Source of the DNA: Typha latifolia
Taxonomy: Eukaryota; Streptophyta; Magnoliopsida; Poales; Typhaceae
Reading direction: 5' to 3'
NCBI GenBank assembly: GCA_019914945.1
Contig: CM034101.1
Location: 16,503,188-16,567,187, forward strand
DNA length: 64,000 bases
Numbering within the stretch: position 1 is the first letter of the stretch; each line of letters opens with the position of its first letter. The position numbers and the translations under genes were made by a program. Under the pieces are notes generated by a model, which saw nothing but the letters and a program-made list of their open reading frames with translations, had not been told where the DNA came from and made no database searches. Below, in pieces: positions 40,390 to 52,284 of the stretch.

Positions 40390-40760
40390 TGGCGAAACCT
40401 TATTTTGAGGTGGTGATTTGGGTGGGTTTAGGGGATTTGTGCGGCTAACGAACTTAACGGTCCTCATTGGATACTTTAGATCCGACGGTGAGAGTGATTT
40501 CTGAGGATAAATTCCAGGGATCGAAATATAAATACTGAAAATGTATAGTGCATAGTATAATTAGTAAAACCTCAGGACGTGAAATGTAAATTTCCCTCTA
40601 GATCGTTTGCATATAAATAAATGCCTATGCGGATAAATCCTTTTTCGTCCACAACAAGTAGTTCGATAAACCCTAAACCCGGTAGCTATCTCCCCTCCCC
40701 TGCAAATTTCATCTCCGTGGTCATAAACCCTAACCCCAATCTTTCCTCTCATCTCTTCCT
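40390..40760. promoter_or_regulatory. Compact divergent promoter with telo-boxes
   Basis: Only 371 bases separate the start codons of the plastid fibrillin and the mitochondrial NFD6-like gene. On the NFD6 side there are two telo-box tracts, AAACCCTAAACCC (40668-40680) and AAACCCTAACCCC (40725-40737), close to the ATG. No clear TATA box is seen. A shared bidirectional promoter is inferred. Confidence 0.6.
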
Positions 40761-41162
40761 ATGGCTTCTACCTGCATTAGATCCATAGGCCGCATCTCTA
40801 GCGCTTACGTTTCCAAATCCAAAACGACCGCTCGATCCTTCTCCTTCCCCGCCTCATCCACCTCCGCAGCCGCTGCAAACCCTTCTCGCAATCGCAGCTT
40901 CGCATCATTCTCAAGGTTTGTTCTTATCTTAGTAACAATCTCCAAGATCCCTCCTTTACTGTCTTGCCCTAACTCTTTTCTCTTCAAATTGTAATCTTGA
41001 CTAAGAATGCCGGTGGAGCTCGGTTGCTTGGGCGGTGGATCCCTTTTTCCGTTACATAGCGCGGTGGCGGAGGCGCGGCTGACGTCAAGGCTGAGCTCGG
41101 CGTCGCGGAGCTGTCGAGCGCTCTCTCAGGGTATCCTCTGTCGCACCTATCCCGGACTTTAA
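40761..41162 (+). CDS. NFD6: NFD6-like small mitochondrial protein
   Basis: Exons 40761-40915 and 41006-41162 encode 103 residues. Protein NUCLEAR FUSION DEFECTIVE 6 of Arabidopsis is a mitochondrial protein needed for fusion of polar nuclei; a conserved role is inferred from family. The first exon, MASTCIRSIGRISSAYVSKSK and on to SRNRSFASFSR, is Arg/Ser/Ala-rich and acid-free, a typical mitochondrial presequence. The second has the family core MPVELGCLGGGSLFPLHSAVAEARLTSRLSSASRSCRALSQG and ends LCRTYPGL. The intron is only 90 bases. Genes of this family are often alternatively spliced at the 3' end, and a candidate extra exon lies at 43840-43929. Confidence 0.85.
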
Positions 41163-43839
41163 CGATGTTGTTGTTATTTCAAGTGATCTGTGAGTAGCTT
41201 TGCTCCTATCTCTTTGGTTTCTGTCTTGGATATGTTTTTCTTCTTTGAGAAGAGAAAAAAGTATTTTGGTTGATAAATGTCAGTAGGCATATTGATCTTT
41301 GATTAGTTTTGCGTAAGGTTGCTTGGGTGGATTCCTTGGTTCTTTCAAATTCTTAGTTTTTAGGCTTTTGGGTTCTATTTAGGTAGGTTTTTTTTTTTTT
41401 TTTGGAACTCTGGTTTGAAATTTTAATTTAGTTCATCCAGAGATTGAGGTTCATAGTGGTGTATCCTTAAGACTGCCAATGATCTTTTAGTTAATTTATG
41501 TATGAGGCTAACTATTGACCTGGCATCATGATTGTTTAGAAATTGAGTTCCTCTTTCCTCGAACCAACTTCTTTGCAGTTGCATATGGATCATGTAGTTT
41601 AGATTGTCATTTTCTACTTAGTATTTACTCAATATCGATGCTTTCAAGTAGATTGACCCTTACCATTGAATAGATGAATAAAGCATATAGCACCTGAAGG
41701 AGTTAAAAGAAATTTAAATGAAATCAACCCTAAAGAGTGTTATGGTCACATGGATACCCTTAATAGTTGGACGTGGATAAATACATGCTATATGACCTTG
41801 TCTAACTATATGTTCTTTTTGTTTCTTTTTTAGTTTTATAATTTCTCAGTATGGTTAAAATGTGAAATGATCTCTACCATTCTTTTATTTGTTTCATGAA
41901 GGTTTCATTAAGTTGATTCTCTAGTGAAAGTCAGACGAGGAAAAGGTGTGAAGTGAATGAGTTTGAAATCCATTGTTTTAATTTGTATGTTTTTGTGAGA
42001 GATAAAGTACACAAAAACATAAAGTATATCAAGTTTCTAAGTATCATTTTCAGAATTAACTGTGGAAAAATGACAAGTATCAGTCATATCGATCATTTTG
42101 ACATTAGACTATTAGTAAAATTTTAATTATATAAAATTCTAAATGTTATAAAATGTAGAAAATCACCCATCCCTCTCTCCAATAGCCCTCTCTCTCTCTC
42201 TCTCTCTCTCCTATTGTAGCAGTAAAGATAGGGCAGCAGCAGTGAGCAGAAAGGGAGATTTGTAGGGGGATGAGAGGGAGAGAGAATTAAGACCTTACCT
42301 CAACGGAGATCTACTCGTCGGAGCTTGCCATCACTGGATCGAAAAGGAAGAGATATAGAAGAGAGAGGAAAGTTTATTTTGGGTTTCGGAGCTATTAGCA
42401 TTAGTAAGTTTTGGCTCGATCCAGCCATAGGTGATCCAAAACTAGTCAAAAGGCTGGTCGGCGTCGGCTAAAACATTATTCCATGAAGTATATCACAATC
42501 TCACCTATTCAAGCAATTTCATTGATATATGAATTCCAATTAAAGTATTTGGTTCCTGTAGGCACATAAATTTGCTAGTGCTGGAAAGAAATAATATGGC
42601 GCTTGCTTATTGTGAGTTTATCTCCAATTCCTCAAATTTGAGTCCTTTTAGATTGATTTATTACATTGCGACTCAACCTTGACTTGGCTACATATAACTG
42701 AATCTGTAATTGGTTTATGTAAAACAAGATGTTTATTGAAATATATTATCTGTTACAAAATAAACAACAAATTATTGTTCTTTCTTTTAATATGGTTATA
42801 TTTGCACTTTGTCATTCACTTATGCATGACTTTATCCTAATCTAAAATTTGAAATGATGTTTGAGTAGTCTCTTCCGTAGTTTAAATTTCTGTCTATCCT
42901 GTTTATTGAAATATATTGATGCATTTATGTTGTTGAGAATTTAGTTCACTGTGGCACTAGCTTCTCTAGCTCTACATTCTTTGGATTTTGCTGCTAAAGA
43001 GAATGGTAGGTTAGTTAACATCATAATTCTTCCTGTTAAAGGACAAAAGGAGGACATATAGAACAAACATAATCAAGATTCCTTATACCGATGGGCAGAG
43101 CTAGTATTTCCGCTGTGCAACTTCAGAGACTGATGGCAGAATACTTCATTATTACAATATCTACTGAACCATATAAATGTGACATTTCTAATGCATCAAT
43201 TGTCTTGAGATTCCGTGTGGAATTCATATATAGATGTTTTAGTGGACAGAACAATATAGTTATATCCTGTGTTCAGAAAGATAAATGGCATTATTATCTT
43301 TGCTATTCCTAGTGCTTGAGATGAGGTTAACATCTAGCTCATTACAGGATACAGATGAAGATAAAGTTCAAGCTACTTGTATTTCTGTCTAATGCTTCTG
43401 CAGAAAGATTGTGATTTTTCTGTTGAGGTGTGATGTAGATCTAGAATAAAAATGAACTTTGATTTCAATTAGTCAAATTATACTATGAATTTTTGTGCAC
43501 ATTTTGGCAGTCATCGCATGATATAATTAGAATATAACAAGATTCTCCTTTTCCCAGATGAAAATGATGGTACGTGAAACATTTTGCTTCACCCTTTTGC
43601 TGTTTCTAGAGGTGGGTTCATGTTTGTCAAACGTGTAGTGCTTTGTAGTGCCCTTTCAAGAATGTTTCTTTCATATCATTTGTTTTCTTGCAAACATCAA
43701 ACCATGCAAAACGATTCCCCCTTCTTATTTGACATTTGACTTTAATTCTGAAGCTTTTAAATTTTACACACCAGAGCTGGCTTTTTGTCTGCTTATCTTT
43801 TCTTTTTCTAATGCAAATGTTTATCTCCATTCTATTCAG

Positions 43840-43929
43840 AGATGGGGTTATCTATCCGAAGGTGACGGTGACGCCGCAGAACATGCTACTGTCATTTACT
43901 TGCTGTCGGCCGCAAATCATCTTTTGTAG
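43840..43929 (+). other. Possible alternative terminal exon of the NFD6-like gene
   Basis: After a good polypyrimidine tract and acceptor (tctattcag) the sequence reads RWGYLSEGDGDAAEHATVIYLL and stops at 43929. Endings with WG-LSEG occur in some NFD6-type isoforms. The upstream donor that would join it in this frame is not obvious: GT sites in exon 2 mostly give another phase. It could therefore be a 3' UTR exon or chance. Confidence 0.3.
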
Positions 43930-45162
43930 AACACAGAAATTAGAATAATTTTCTCACGTTATTTGAAACGTTCAATAAAGCAGGATTCGATGTCTATTTA
44001 TTCAGGATTAATCGATGTACACTAGTGCAATGCAAAAGAAGAAAAAAATGTAATGCTTCACTGAATCAAATTTGATGATTTTTTTTTTCAAGTTCCTGGC
44101 ATAATATTTTTAAGCTTGAATGCCCAATTGCATTTTTTTTTCTTATCTCAAGGTTGAAATCAAGATTATCAATTATTGCAGAACCTACTTTTGTAAGCTT
44201 TTCTACCTGTTTTTAGGGCATGTCCACTTTGCAAGTAGTTTCACTGGTTTTGTTGAAGCATATACACATATGTCTCTCATATCATAAACATTGCTGTACA
44301 ATTCTTTTCACAATCTTTTAGCATGTGAACCTGATTCAATAGTTCTGTAACTGGCGCTTAATCTAAGGACGGCACCCAACTCAATAGTTAGTAACCATAT
44401 TTTTTTTCTTCATTTATTTTACTCATATCGATGCTCTGTAAATTAATTTACCAACCAATTGGCGTGGTTTGTAGTTTACTCACGCAATTAAACTAGAAAA
44501 GGATCACTCCACGACCAAGGCAATGGATGGATGTCAACGCTATTGGACGAGGCACTGGGCGGAGTTTCCCTTTTCCTCTAACTTCTCGATTGAGTTCCAA
44601 AGTTTGAATTTGACTTTGACATGGGAAGCAATCGAGTTTGTACGTGCGTGAGCTAACTTGAGAGATGAGCAAAAGATAAATTGCAAGGATTCAATATAAA
44701 AGAGAGAGGCGATGGTAATCGATCGAGTATTAATGCGTAGAAATAAAGATAAAAGAGTTGTTTATGTTGGCTTTGGCAAGAAACTATCAAACGTACAGGG
44801 AAGTGTACAAGGGCTTGTAAATAAAGCATAGATGTAACTTCTAACCCAAACCAACCCATCCCATCCAGGTGCATGCCATTCAATAAATTTGATGTATGTC
44901 TTTGTGAGGAGAGGAGTCACTTTTAACTCAGTTATATTTATTATCCAACTTGGCTGTCAATAAAGTTGAAGCATTAAGATACGCACCAATATATGTGGTG
45001 CCTTTCTCCTGCCCTTGTAGTTGAGCCCTTCTACATGGACCACCTAATCATCCTGCAATCCAATAACTAAAGTGGTCCTTTTGTTCTTGCCTACCCTGTT
45101 TGTTAGACCAACAAATACCTGAAGCCAAAACCAAACGACCATATTTGCAGCTACTGTCTCAA

Positions 45163-45205
<43 letters not shown>

Positions 45206-45428
45206 CATAATGCGAATATTTCATATACAGTATTATGAAATATAAATTAGAGATCGAGAAGCAAATCAGACTAGTTACTAGATAGCTGTCATGCACGGTG
45301 GTATATGGTTGAGAATTGAGATGTATTTTAGAGAGTCTCTACCCCTCACACATGAATGCTGCTGAGCATGCACAGTGCATTCATCCAAATCTCCGTCAGC
45401 ACACCAAGTGGGCCATCACAATCAGGTC

Positions 45429-47223
45429 CACGTGGCCACATGCATGGGTAAATAATGAAAAGAGTATTGCTTGGAGCTTTTCTCCATATACATTTATATA
45501 CATGATAATTTTCCATAGATTTTTGGCCGAATTCTATTAAGTTTATATATAATAAAGGAGGATTAAGAAAGGAGGACCCTCGCGGCCGACTCACCTGACA
45601 CGAACCACGTGCTTGCTTGTCCGTACCGTCAGGGGGAGGAGGGAGGGGGGATATACCAACCGACACGTGGCTGTCGAGCTGGCGGAGCATGAAAGCTACT
45701 ACCACGTGGTTGCGGGGCATCGCGTCAGAGCGAGTGGTGGCAAGGAGGAAAAGAGCGGATCCCGAAAAGTCCATGAAGGTTCTAACCGACGCCCGCCTGG
45801 TAAACCGCGCTTATAAGTTATCTCAAACCTAATTATTGAGAAAAAAAAGGAAGTGCATATAAAGACCCTAATTTAATAGATTCTCAAGCGTTGAGACAAA
45901 CTTTCTCTTTGTTTGCTTAATTAAATGTTAGAAGACTAGTTTAGGTCGCGTCACGTGCATGGGAGAACATGTGCACGAGCGAGCACGTGCCCGACGGAAT
46001 ACCCGGGCCCAGCTAGGTTGGACGAATTGGGGGGGGGCTAATTTCCTATCGGGCTCGCTCACGTGATTGGATGCCTTTGGACACGAGATGAATAGATTGA
46101 GTGAGAGATAGAGATAGAGAGAGAGAGAGAGAGATCGTGTCCTCTTCCGATATAGCAGCGGAGTGATGCTTCCGGTCGCACATCGACGCGCCAATAAGAG
46201 AGAAGAATAGCGAATAGTTATTCCGATTAATTAGCCTAAAAATATACTAAGCCGATACACGTGGTTTGCACATTTTTAAGATTTTCACTGCATGTGATCG
46301 CGTTTTTCATGTACATGCATAACCATGGGATTCCATCCTCCGATTGGCCGCTGTTGCTTTAAAATTCGCGAGCATATCGAATACAAAATAATATTATATA
46401 TATATACAAAGGGGGTAAGACCGGTCCAAAAGGCCGTGCAGAGGCGGAGTGGGGGGGGTCCCACGCTAAGCTGGCGGCCGCGGTTTCGTCAACGACGTGG
46501 GGGTGGAGGACCACGTCGGACATGGCCGTACTCTCACGTGCCGCATGCATGTGCGACGGTGAACCGCTGCGTTCGCCCGTGTGTTGTGGGAGGGATCATT
46601 CGGGGTGAGCGTATTCCAGCGACAACAGCGGATGGATGGTTGGAGTTGGAGTTGGAGGAGGTACTGTTAACCGTCGCCGTCCCAGACCGGAGGCTGGGGC
46701 CTGGGGAACAGGCTTCTGAGCTGCATGGCAGTGGGTGGAGCCCAGCAAGCTCTACTTTACACTCATTTTACACATACGCCCTTCTAAATTTTAGTATTTG
46801 TATTTTACTTGTAGAATAATTATTTTGATGTGGACATCCTTGTAGTAAAGATGCGCACCGGCATATTAACTATTAAGGCGACGGCAATCAATTATTTGAT
46901 TTTTTGTTTTGTTTTGTTTTGTTTTGTCTTTGATACTAGCGTTTACTCTGTAACTCTAACTCAACTCATGGTTGGCTGGGTGCAGAAAGAGAGGTAAAGC
47001 GGCAGGGATGGAAGCAAGCAGCCGCCTCGGGATGCGAGAAAGGAGAAAGTAAACGGTGAGAGAGAGGAGAGGAGAGGAGTGAGGTGCGGCAGTGGTCCCC
47101 ATGTACCCCGACACTCCACGTGTCTTCACCTCAACTCCTTTTACCATGAGTAACAACTACCGCCTGCCTCGGCTCTACAGCCCGGAACAGCAAGCAGCAG
47201 CCTCTTACACGTGGCACTCGCTG
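45429..47223. promoter_or_regulatory. Cluster of 11 G-box (CACGTG) motifs
   Basis: Exact CACGTG occurs at 45429, 45606, 45664, 45703, 45952, 45984, 46060, 46258, 46535, 47117 and 47218. Chance predicts less than one in 1.8 kb. Several sit in ABRE-like contexts such as CACGTGGC. The nearest gene downstream is the GATA factor (start 48114). G-boxes are bound by PIF-type bHLH and bZIP factors. Function here is inferred from density alone. Confidence 0.6.
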
Positions 47224-48113
47224 AAGAGTAGTGCCACGTTTCTACACCGGTACTGTTGGTTTGCCAGTGGATAAAGAGCTGTAAGCTGTGCGACAAATTG
47301 CCAAGGAACAGCTGTTGTCCATGCACGGAAAAATTGCAGTCGAATAAGTGCAATTCCACGCCAGTTGTTCTAATTGCTGCAGGAGTTTTGATTCTCTTGC
47401 AGAAAAAGAAGAAGAAGAAGAAGAAGAAGATAAAAAAATAAAAATAAAAAATAAAAAAAAGTCTGATCAAGGGCAGTGAATTGATATCAACACCCTACAT
47501 TTCAATCATTTACACTAGTACCCCCAGTACTCCAATGCCCAGTTGATCTCCTGAGAGATTTGAGTACATCCAGTTGGAAGCATGGAGTCTATGTCTATGT
47601 ATCACATGCAGCATAAAGAATTAAAGGGCAAGTGGATTCATATGTTAGTTACCATCTATCACATCATGTCATCAAGCATGTGCTAGAGTCACCGTCTCAC
47701 CGAGCTCCTCGGTGTCAATTTCTTTAAAGGGGGAGGAGAACGTAAATAAGTACTAATCTCACAGTGATCACATGCAAGGGATAAAAATTCAAAGATAGGA
47801 GAGAGAAAGAGAGAGAGAGAGAGTATTACAAAAGGCAAGGAGAGGAGATTAGGGATGGAAGCAGTGCATGGGGCACGATGGTGCTGCATGTGTGATGGGT
47901 TGCAGCAGCTTCATAATATCCATTATGATCGGTGGCTATTATTATTGGGGTCGTAACTTTCGAGCTGTATTATTTTTTGTATCAAACACTAAATGAGTGC
48001 TTCATGAGTGAATGAATTTAAACCCCAACCCCACTATTTCTCTTCTTCCTCCCCCTTACTTCCACCGACTACTCCCTACCTCCTACCATTCCCACTGAGT
48101 GAGAAACTAAACA

Positions 48114-49144
48114 ATGGCTTCCGAGTGGGGAATGGGAATGGGAATGGGAGACTTCTTCTCCAATGCTTCAAATGTAGTCACTACTCCTGTGATGACTACT
48201 ACTACTACAACTATTCATTCCTCTCCTGCTCACCTCTATGGGCTACAATCTACTGATGCACTCCGAGTCGATGATTTGCTCGATTTCTCCAACCACGACC
48301 TCTTCTCCGGCGCCGGGGCCGTTGCCGCCGATGGGGACAACTATTTCATCGCCTCGGCTACCACCGAGCCGACGTCGAAAGCAATTACGAGCAGGCCGTT
48401 CTCGGGAGATCACACCATCTATTCCTCCTTCCCGGACGACCTCTATATTCCAGTAAGTAAGCAAAATTCTACATGACCCCACAAGAAGTTATAATTTCTC
48501 ATATAGGAATTAATTTTTTATTGTAGAGCGAGGAAGCGGCCGAGTTGGAATGGCTGTCGAACTTCGTCGACGACTCCTTCTCCGACATGCCATACCCGTC
48601 GTCCTCCGCGGCTAACCCGATCGCCCCTGCCGGTAACATCCCCAGCTTGGTCACCGCTCGCGGGGCGAGAAGCAAGCGGTTGAGGTCCACATGGTCATCC
48701 TTAGTGCCGGCGGCGGCGGCGGCGAATTCGTCTCCTTCGTCGTCCTCCTCCTCCTCAACGGAGATGCCGTCATTTAAGTCGAAGGACGGGAATTGTAACA
48801 ATAATGGGGGGAAGAAGAAGGGAGGAGGGGAGATGGGGAGGGAGGGAGGGGTGCGGCGGTGCACGCATTGCGCGTCGGAGAAGACCCCGCAGTGGCGGAC
48901 GGGGCCGCTCGGGCCGAAGACGCTCTGCAACGCTTGCGGCGTGCGGTATAAATCAGGCCGACTGGTGCCGGAGTACCGGCCGGCGGCGAGCCCCACGTTC
49001 GTCCTCACGCAGCACTCCAATTCCCACCGCAAGGTCATGGAGCTCCGCCGCCAGAAGGAGGTGCTCCTCGTCCGGCACCGCGACGGCCCCTCCGCCGCCG
49101 CCGCCTCCGGCGAGCTCCTCTTCCATGACTACGGCGTATGCTGA
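48114..49144 (+). CDS. GATA: GATA-type zinc finger transcription factor, subfamily I
   Basis: Two exons, 48114-48452 and 48527-49144, encode 318 residues. The finger is C-X2-C-X18-C-X2-C (residues 225-250), reading [19 protein letters not shown] and then [14 protein letters not shown]. The following [10 protein letters not shown] is typical of plant subfamily I (GATA-8/9/12-like). The N-terminal region has the acidic VDDLLDFSN and [13 protein letters not shown] boxes shared by this subfamily, probably activation segments. A basic [10 protein letters not shown] patch precedes the finger. The two-exon layout with the intron after LYIP is common in the group. Members bind WGATAR sites and act in light and hormone responses in other plants. 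The gene lies downstream of a G-box-rich stretch that could belong to its promoter. Confidence 0.93.
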
Positions 49145-49655
49145 CGTCACACTTGTCTCTCCTTCTAGCCTTGGGATTTCTCTTTCCCTTATTTATATTT
49201 CTTTCCTTCTTTGGTCCTTTGTCTCTTCTGAAATTGCCAATTAGGTTGCTACATTCTCTGTTGGTATAAATCGGGAATTCGTGGATTCCTGTCGATGGGA
49301 GCGCCTTCAAGAACTGGACTATTGGAAAATTTTCCCACGATCCACTTTCTTCTTACAATTATTTCTTTTTTCTCTTTTTTCGCCCTTCTTTTCTTTCTTT
49401 CTTTTTTCGTTTTTTTAATTTGCAATAGGTGAAATAAAAACTAGTGAAGTAAGAAGCGGATTTGATTGGTGAAGTAAAAAGTGGATTTGGTCCCGGAGAG
49501 ATGATTGACCAAATGGATGACTTCTTGATGTTTGTAGTTGTAGCGAGACAAAAGTGGACAGAAAAGTTCCCATCACGTGATAGGATGCAGTGTTACTAGA
49601 AAGGAATCGTTGAGAGAGTGGAGGAGGTTAAATTTCTTTATAAGCTTTTGATTCA

Positions 49656-49693
<38 letters not shown>

Positions 49694-50051
49694 TTATTAC
49701 GACTCATTCTTGGGCTTGTTCCTCTCCAAGCCCAACCAAGAGCATAGCAACTTGACATCAGCTCTGAACAAAGCAAAATTAAGGAAGAGTTGGAAAGTCT
49801 TTTAAAGGGTTTGAAAATAAAAGTGAAGACTAATATGCTTCAGAAATTTCTCTTCTCTTTAATGCTGTTGCATGGACGACTTGAGCCACGGAATCTCATA
49901 TCTTATGTGCTATTAATTTTTCATCAATTTACAAACAGCAAACTAAAACACAACACAACTGAGGTTGAATACTATCCATCAAAACCAAAAACTTCTCTAG
50001 CTGTCTGTCTTTGATATAAGCATTCACCGATGCGAGAAGCGAGTGATAAGA
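49145..50051. other. Tail-to-tail intergenic region, GATA and remorin 3' ends
   Basis: About 900 bases of 3' UTR and spacer with a CT/T-rich tract (49350-49420) and a (TA)n microsatellite at about 49659-49691. No gene is seen. Confidence 0.6.
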
Positions 50052-51332
50052 TCAGACCAAAACCAGCTTCCATGGGAGCTTTCCAGTTCTGGATATTTTC
50101 TCAAATGCCGCAATGACCTTGGATATCTTTTGGGTAGCAGCTGCATGTTCCTTGAGCTTCTTTTTCTCGGCCTTCTTCTGCGTGATCAATATCTTCCTCT
50201 GCATCTTGTTCATCGCCTTCGTCCGCTCCTTCTCCAACTTCGTCTGCTCATATTAGAAGAAGGACAAAGTAATTCAAGGGCTATTATACCAAACTACACA
50301 TCCTATTTTCCAGCTACTAGACAATACCAACAGACCTCAATTAATTTCATGCTCTGCTTGGCCTTTCCAATCTGTTTCCTCTCCCACTCCTCAATGGCTA
50401 CCTCTTGCTTCCTTAGCCTGAGCATTTGGATAATCCAGCAAGACATTAGTGCTGCAAAAGGTTGGTGTAGTTTCATATGGTATGAGATTTTGTTCTATGA
50501 TTCAATAACAATTCCTGATGGTTTAATAGATTTCGAATTTCTGTTCATGTCAGTGACAAAGACAGTAACTAGATGTAAAGTAGATTACATTTCTATAAAT
50601 TCTTCAGACCTTGTCAGTAAATTTATCACCACAAACCTATCCTACTAATTCCTATTCAAAAGTTAAGTTAGATCTGATCACAACCTACCTTGCTTATTGA
50701 TTAATTCCTGCTTCTTTCTATGTTAACAGATCATGACAAATAGGTGAAAGAATGAAGCCAGAAAAAGAAAAATAGAAAGAAGAGAAAAGGCTACGTACTT
50801 GTTTATGTGGTTCAACATTTGTGCTTCCTTCCATGCAATTAGCTTGGCCTCCATTTCGCTCCTCCTTTCTTGGGCCACAAAGCTGTGAAACCTGGCCGAT
50901 GATGAACGGAGCCGATCGGTGACCACACTAGTATCATCTCCAGAGTTATCATTAACACTGGCACTACCACTGCCTCCCAGGTAATAGTCACCATCTGAAA
51001 TCCAAGTTCTAATTACTCACTGCCTTATTGACGTAATTCAAATTATACTAATGTTAGTATGTTTAAAACTACGGGATTACCTGAGGACAAGCGAGGAGAC
51101 ATGGTAGCAGTGCGCCAATTCTTGGTATGCACCCTTTCATCTTTTTCTTCGCTGATAATCGACAATCTCCGGCCATCGTCGTGGTTGATGACCTCTGAGG
51201 AGTCAACGGGGTCACACGAGAAGCGCCGTGGGTTAGCCGATGTGGCCGTGTGATTGGCATTTGGAGTGCAGACTTGGTTAGAATAGACTTCTCCTGCTAC
51301 TATGATTTCAGCAGTAAAGAAGAATAGAGGAA

Positions 51333-51367
<35 letters not shown>

Positions 51368-52227
51368 CAAAGACCAATAAGAAACCCCAACCATCTACCT
51401 CTCCTCTTTTGCATTTGAGAACGCTTGTTAGCAGTGGAGGCTTGTGAAGCTCTTTTGAATTCTTTCTTGGCAGCTGCATCCCTTCCTTCAGCTTCTTCTA
51501 CTTCCTCTCGCGATGTTGATTCCTTAGCATTATCATTAGAAACGACGCAGCTCTGCAACATCGATATAAGATAATATTCAGAAAGAAATTCTCTCAGGAA
51601 ACAAATATACACACAAAAGAACCCAAGAAGCCAGGTAACCGAAAGATAGAACTCAAACATGGGTTTCTCCCACTGAACACCAAACCGGCCATTAGAGACA
51701 CAAAAGAAACAAGAAACCGAGAAATGGGTTTTTCCGAAACCCAACAAGTAGAACAAAAAGAACAGGTACCCAACAAGAATCGAAACAAAAGGAAATGGCA
51801 ACAAACAGAGACCTGGTCGGGTGTGGCGAAGTTGGAGTCATCCGCAGTGGAGACCTGCGAGTAGTACCGCAACCCGGAGGGAGGCGAGCAAGAGAGAGAG
51901 CTCACGGGGCTACAAACTGGGGAAGGAGTAATTGGTCGATGGTCCATGAGAGATCCCATGCTCCAAACACCGCAGCTCCTGAAGGAGGAGCGCACCCGTC
52001 GTCCTCCCCCCATTTCCGCCATCATCACAAGCATCTCTGAGTCCTCATCGCCGTCTTTTGCGGGGGTGGCGTGCGTAGGCGGGCGAAGGAGAGGGTGGTG
52101 GACGAGGTGGTCCACCCGCTTCTTGTTGCTGCTGCTGCAGGAAGAGTAGTAGTCCATGGGGTGTCTTCTCCGGGAGACTAACATCTTCTTGGTGTTCTTG
52201 TTTTTTGCCTCCCTTCTTCCTTCTTCC

Positions 52228-52229
<2 letters not shown>
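50052..52229 (-). CDS. Remorin family protein with long N-terminal region
   Basis: Plasma-membrane nanodomain protein family. Exons on the minus strand: 52229-51813, 51552-51399, 51293-51081, 50994-50799, 50417-50336 and 50243-50052, giving 417 residues with every join in frame. The C-terminal remorin domain is read from KLIAWKEAQMLNHINKLRKQ through IEEWERKQIGKAKQSMKLIE to TKLEKERTKAMNKMQRKI, a long coiled coil, ending GKLPWKLVLV. The N-terminal 300 residues are Ser-rich and disordered-looking. They contain DHRPITPSPVCSPVSSLSCS, a segment shared by long group 5/6-type remorins, and FATPDQ. The C-terminus lacks the Cys cluster that anchors many remorins, so membrane attachment is uncertain. 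The 5' leader is a (CT)n repeat on the coding strand, abutting the ATG. Confidence 0.9.

Positions 52230-52276
<47 letters not shown>
52230..52276. repeat. (GA)n microsatellite abutting the remorin start codon
   Basis: About 23 GA units, CT on the coding strand, directly upstream of the ATG and therefore probably in the 5' UTR. Confidence 0.9.

Positions 52277-52284
<8 letters not shown>

Larger units (their letters stand above)
41163..48113. other. Seven-kilobase gene-poor interval
   Basis: Apart from the possible NFD6-like terminal exon, I see no supported gene. 41163-45100 is AT-rich and looks like intron or intergenic sequence, with a (TC)n run near 42186-42210. A (CA)n(TA)n microsatellite lies at about 45162-45206. 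45400-47300 is more GC-rich, is dense in CACGTG motifs, and has several chance open frames (for example 46325-46819). A GA run lies near 46098-46134. The last 200 bases before 48114 are probably the GATA gene 5' UTR, CT-rich. Confidence 0.5.

Noticed and set aside
45346..45774. 142-codon minus-strand open frame
   Set aside because: No family resemblance; it lies among motif-dense non-coding DNA and runs through AT-rich spacer.
46325..46819. 164-codon open frame in the G-box-rich stretch
   Set aside because: Low-complexity Gly/Arg content from GC-rich DNA, a TATATA tract inside the frame, and no recognisable domain.
48499..49038. 179-codon minus-strand open frame over the GATA gene
   Set aside because: Antisense shadow of the GATA exon; no domain or codon logic of its own.
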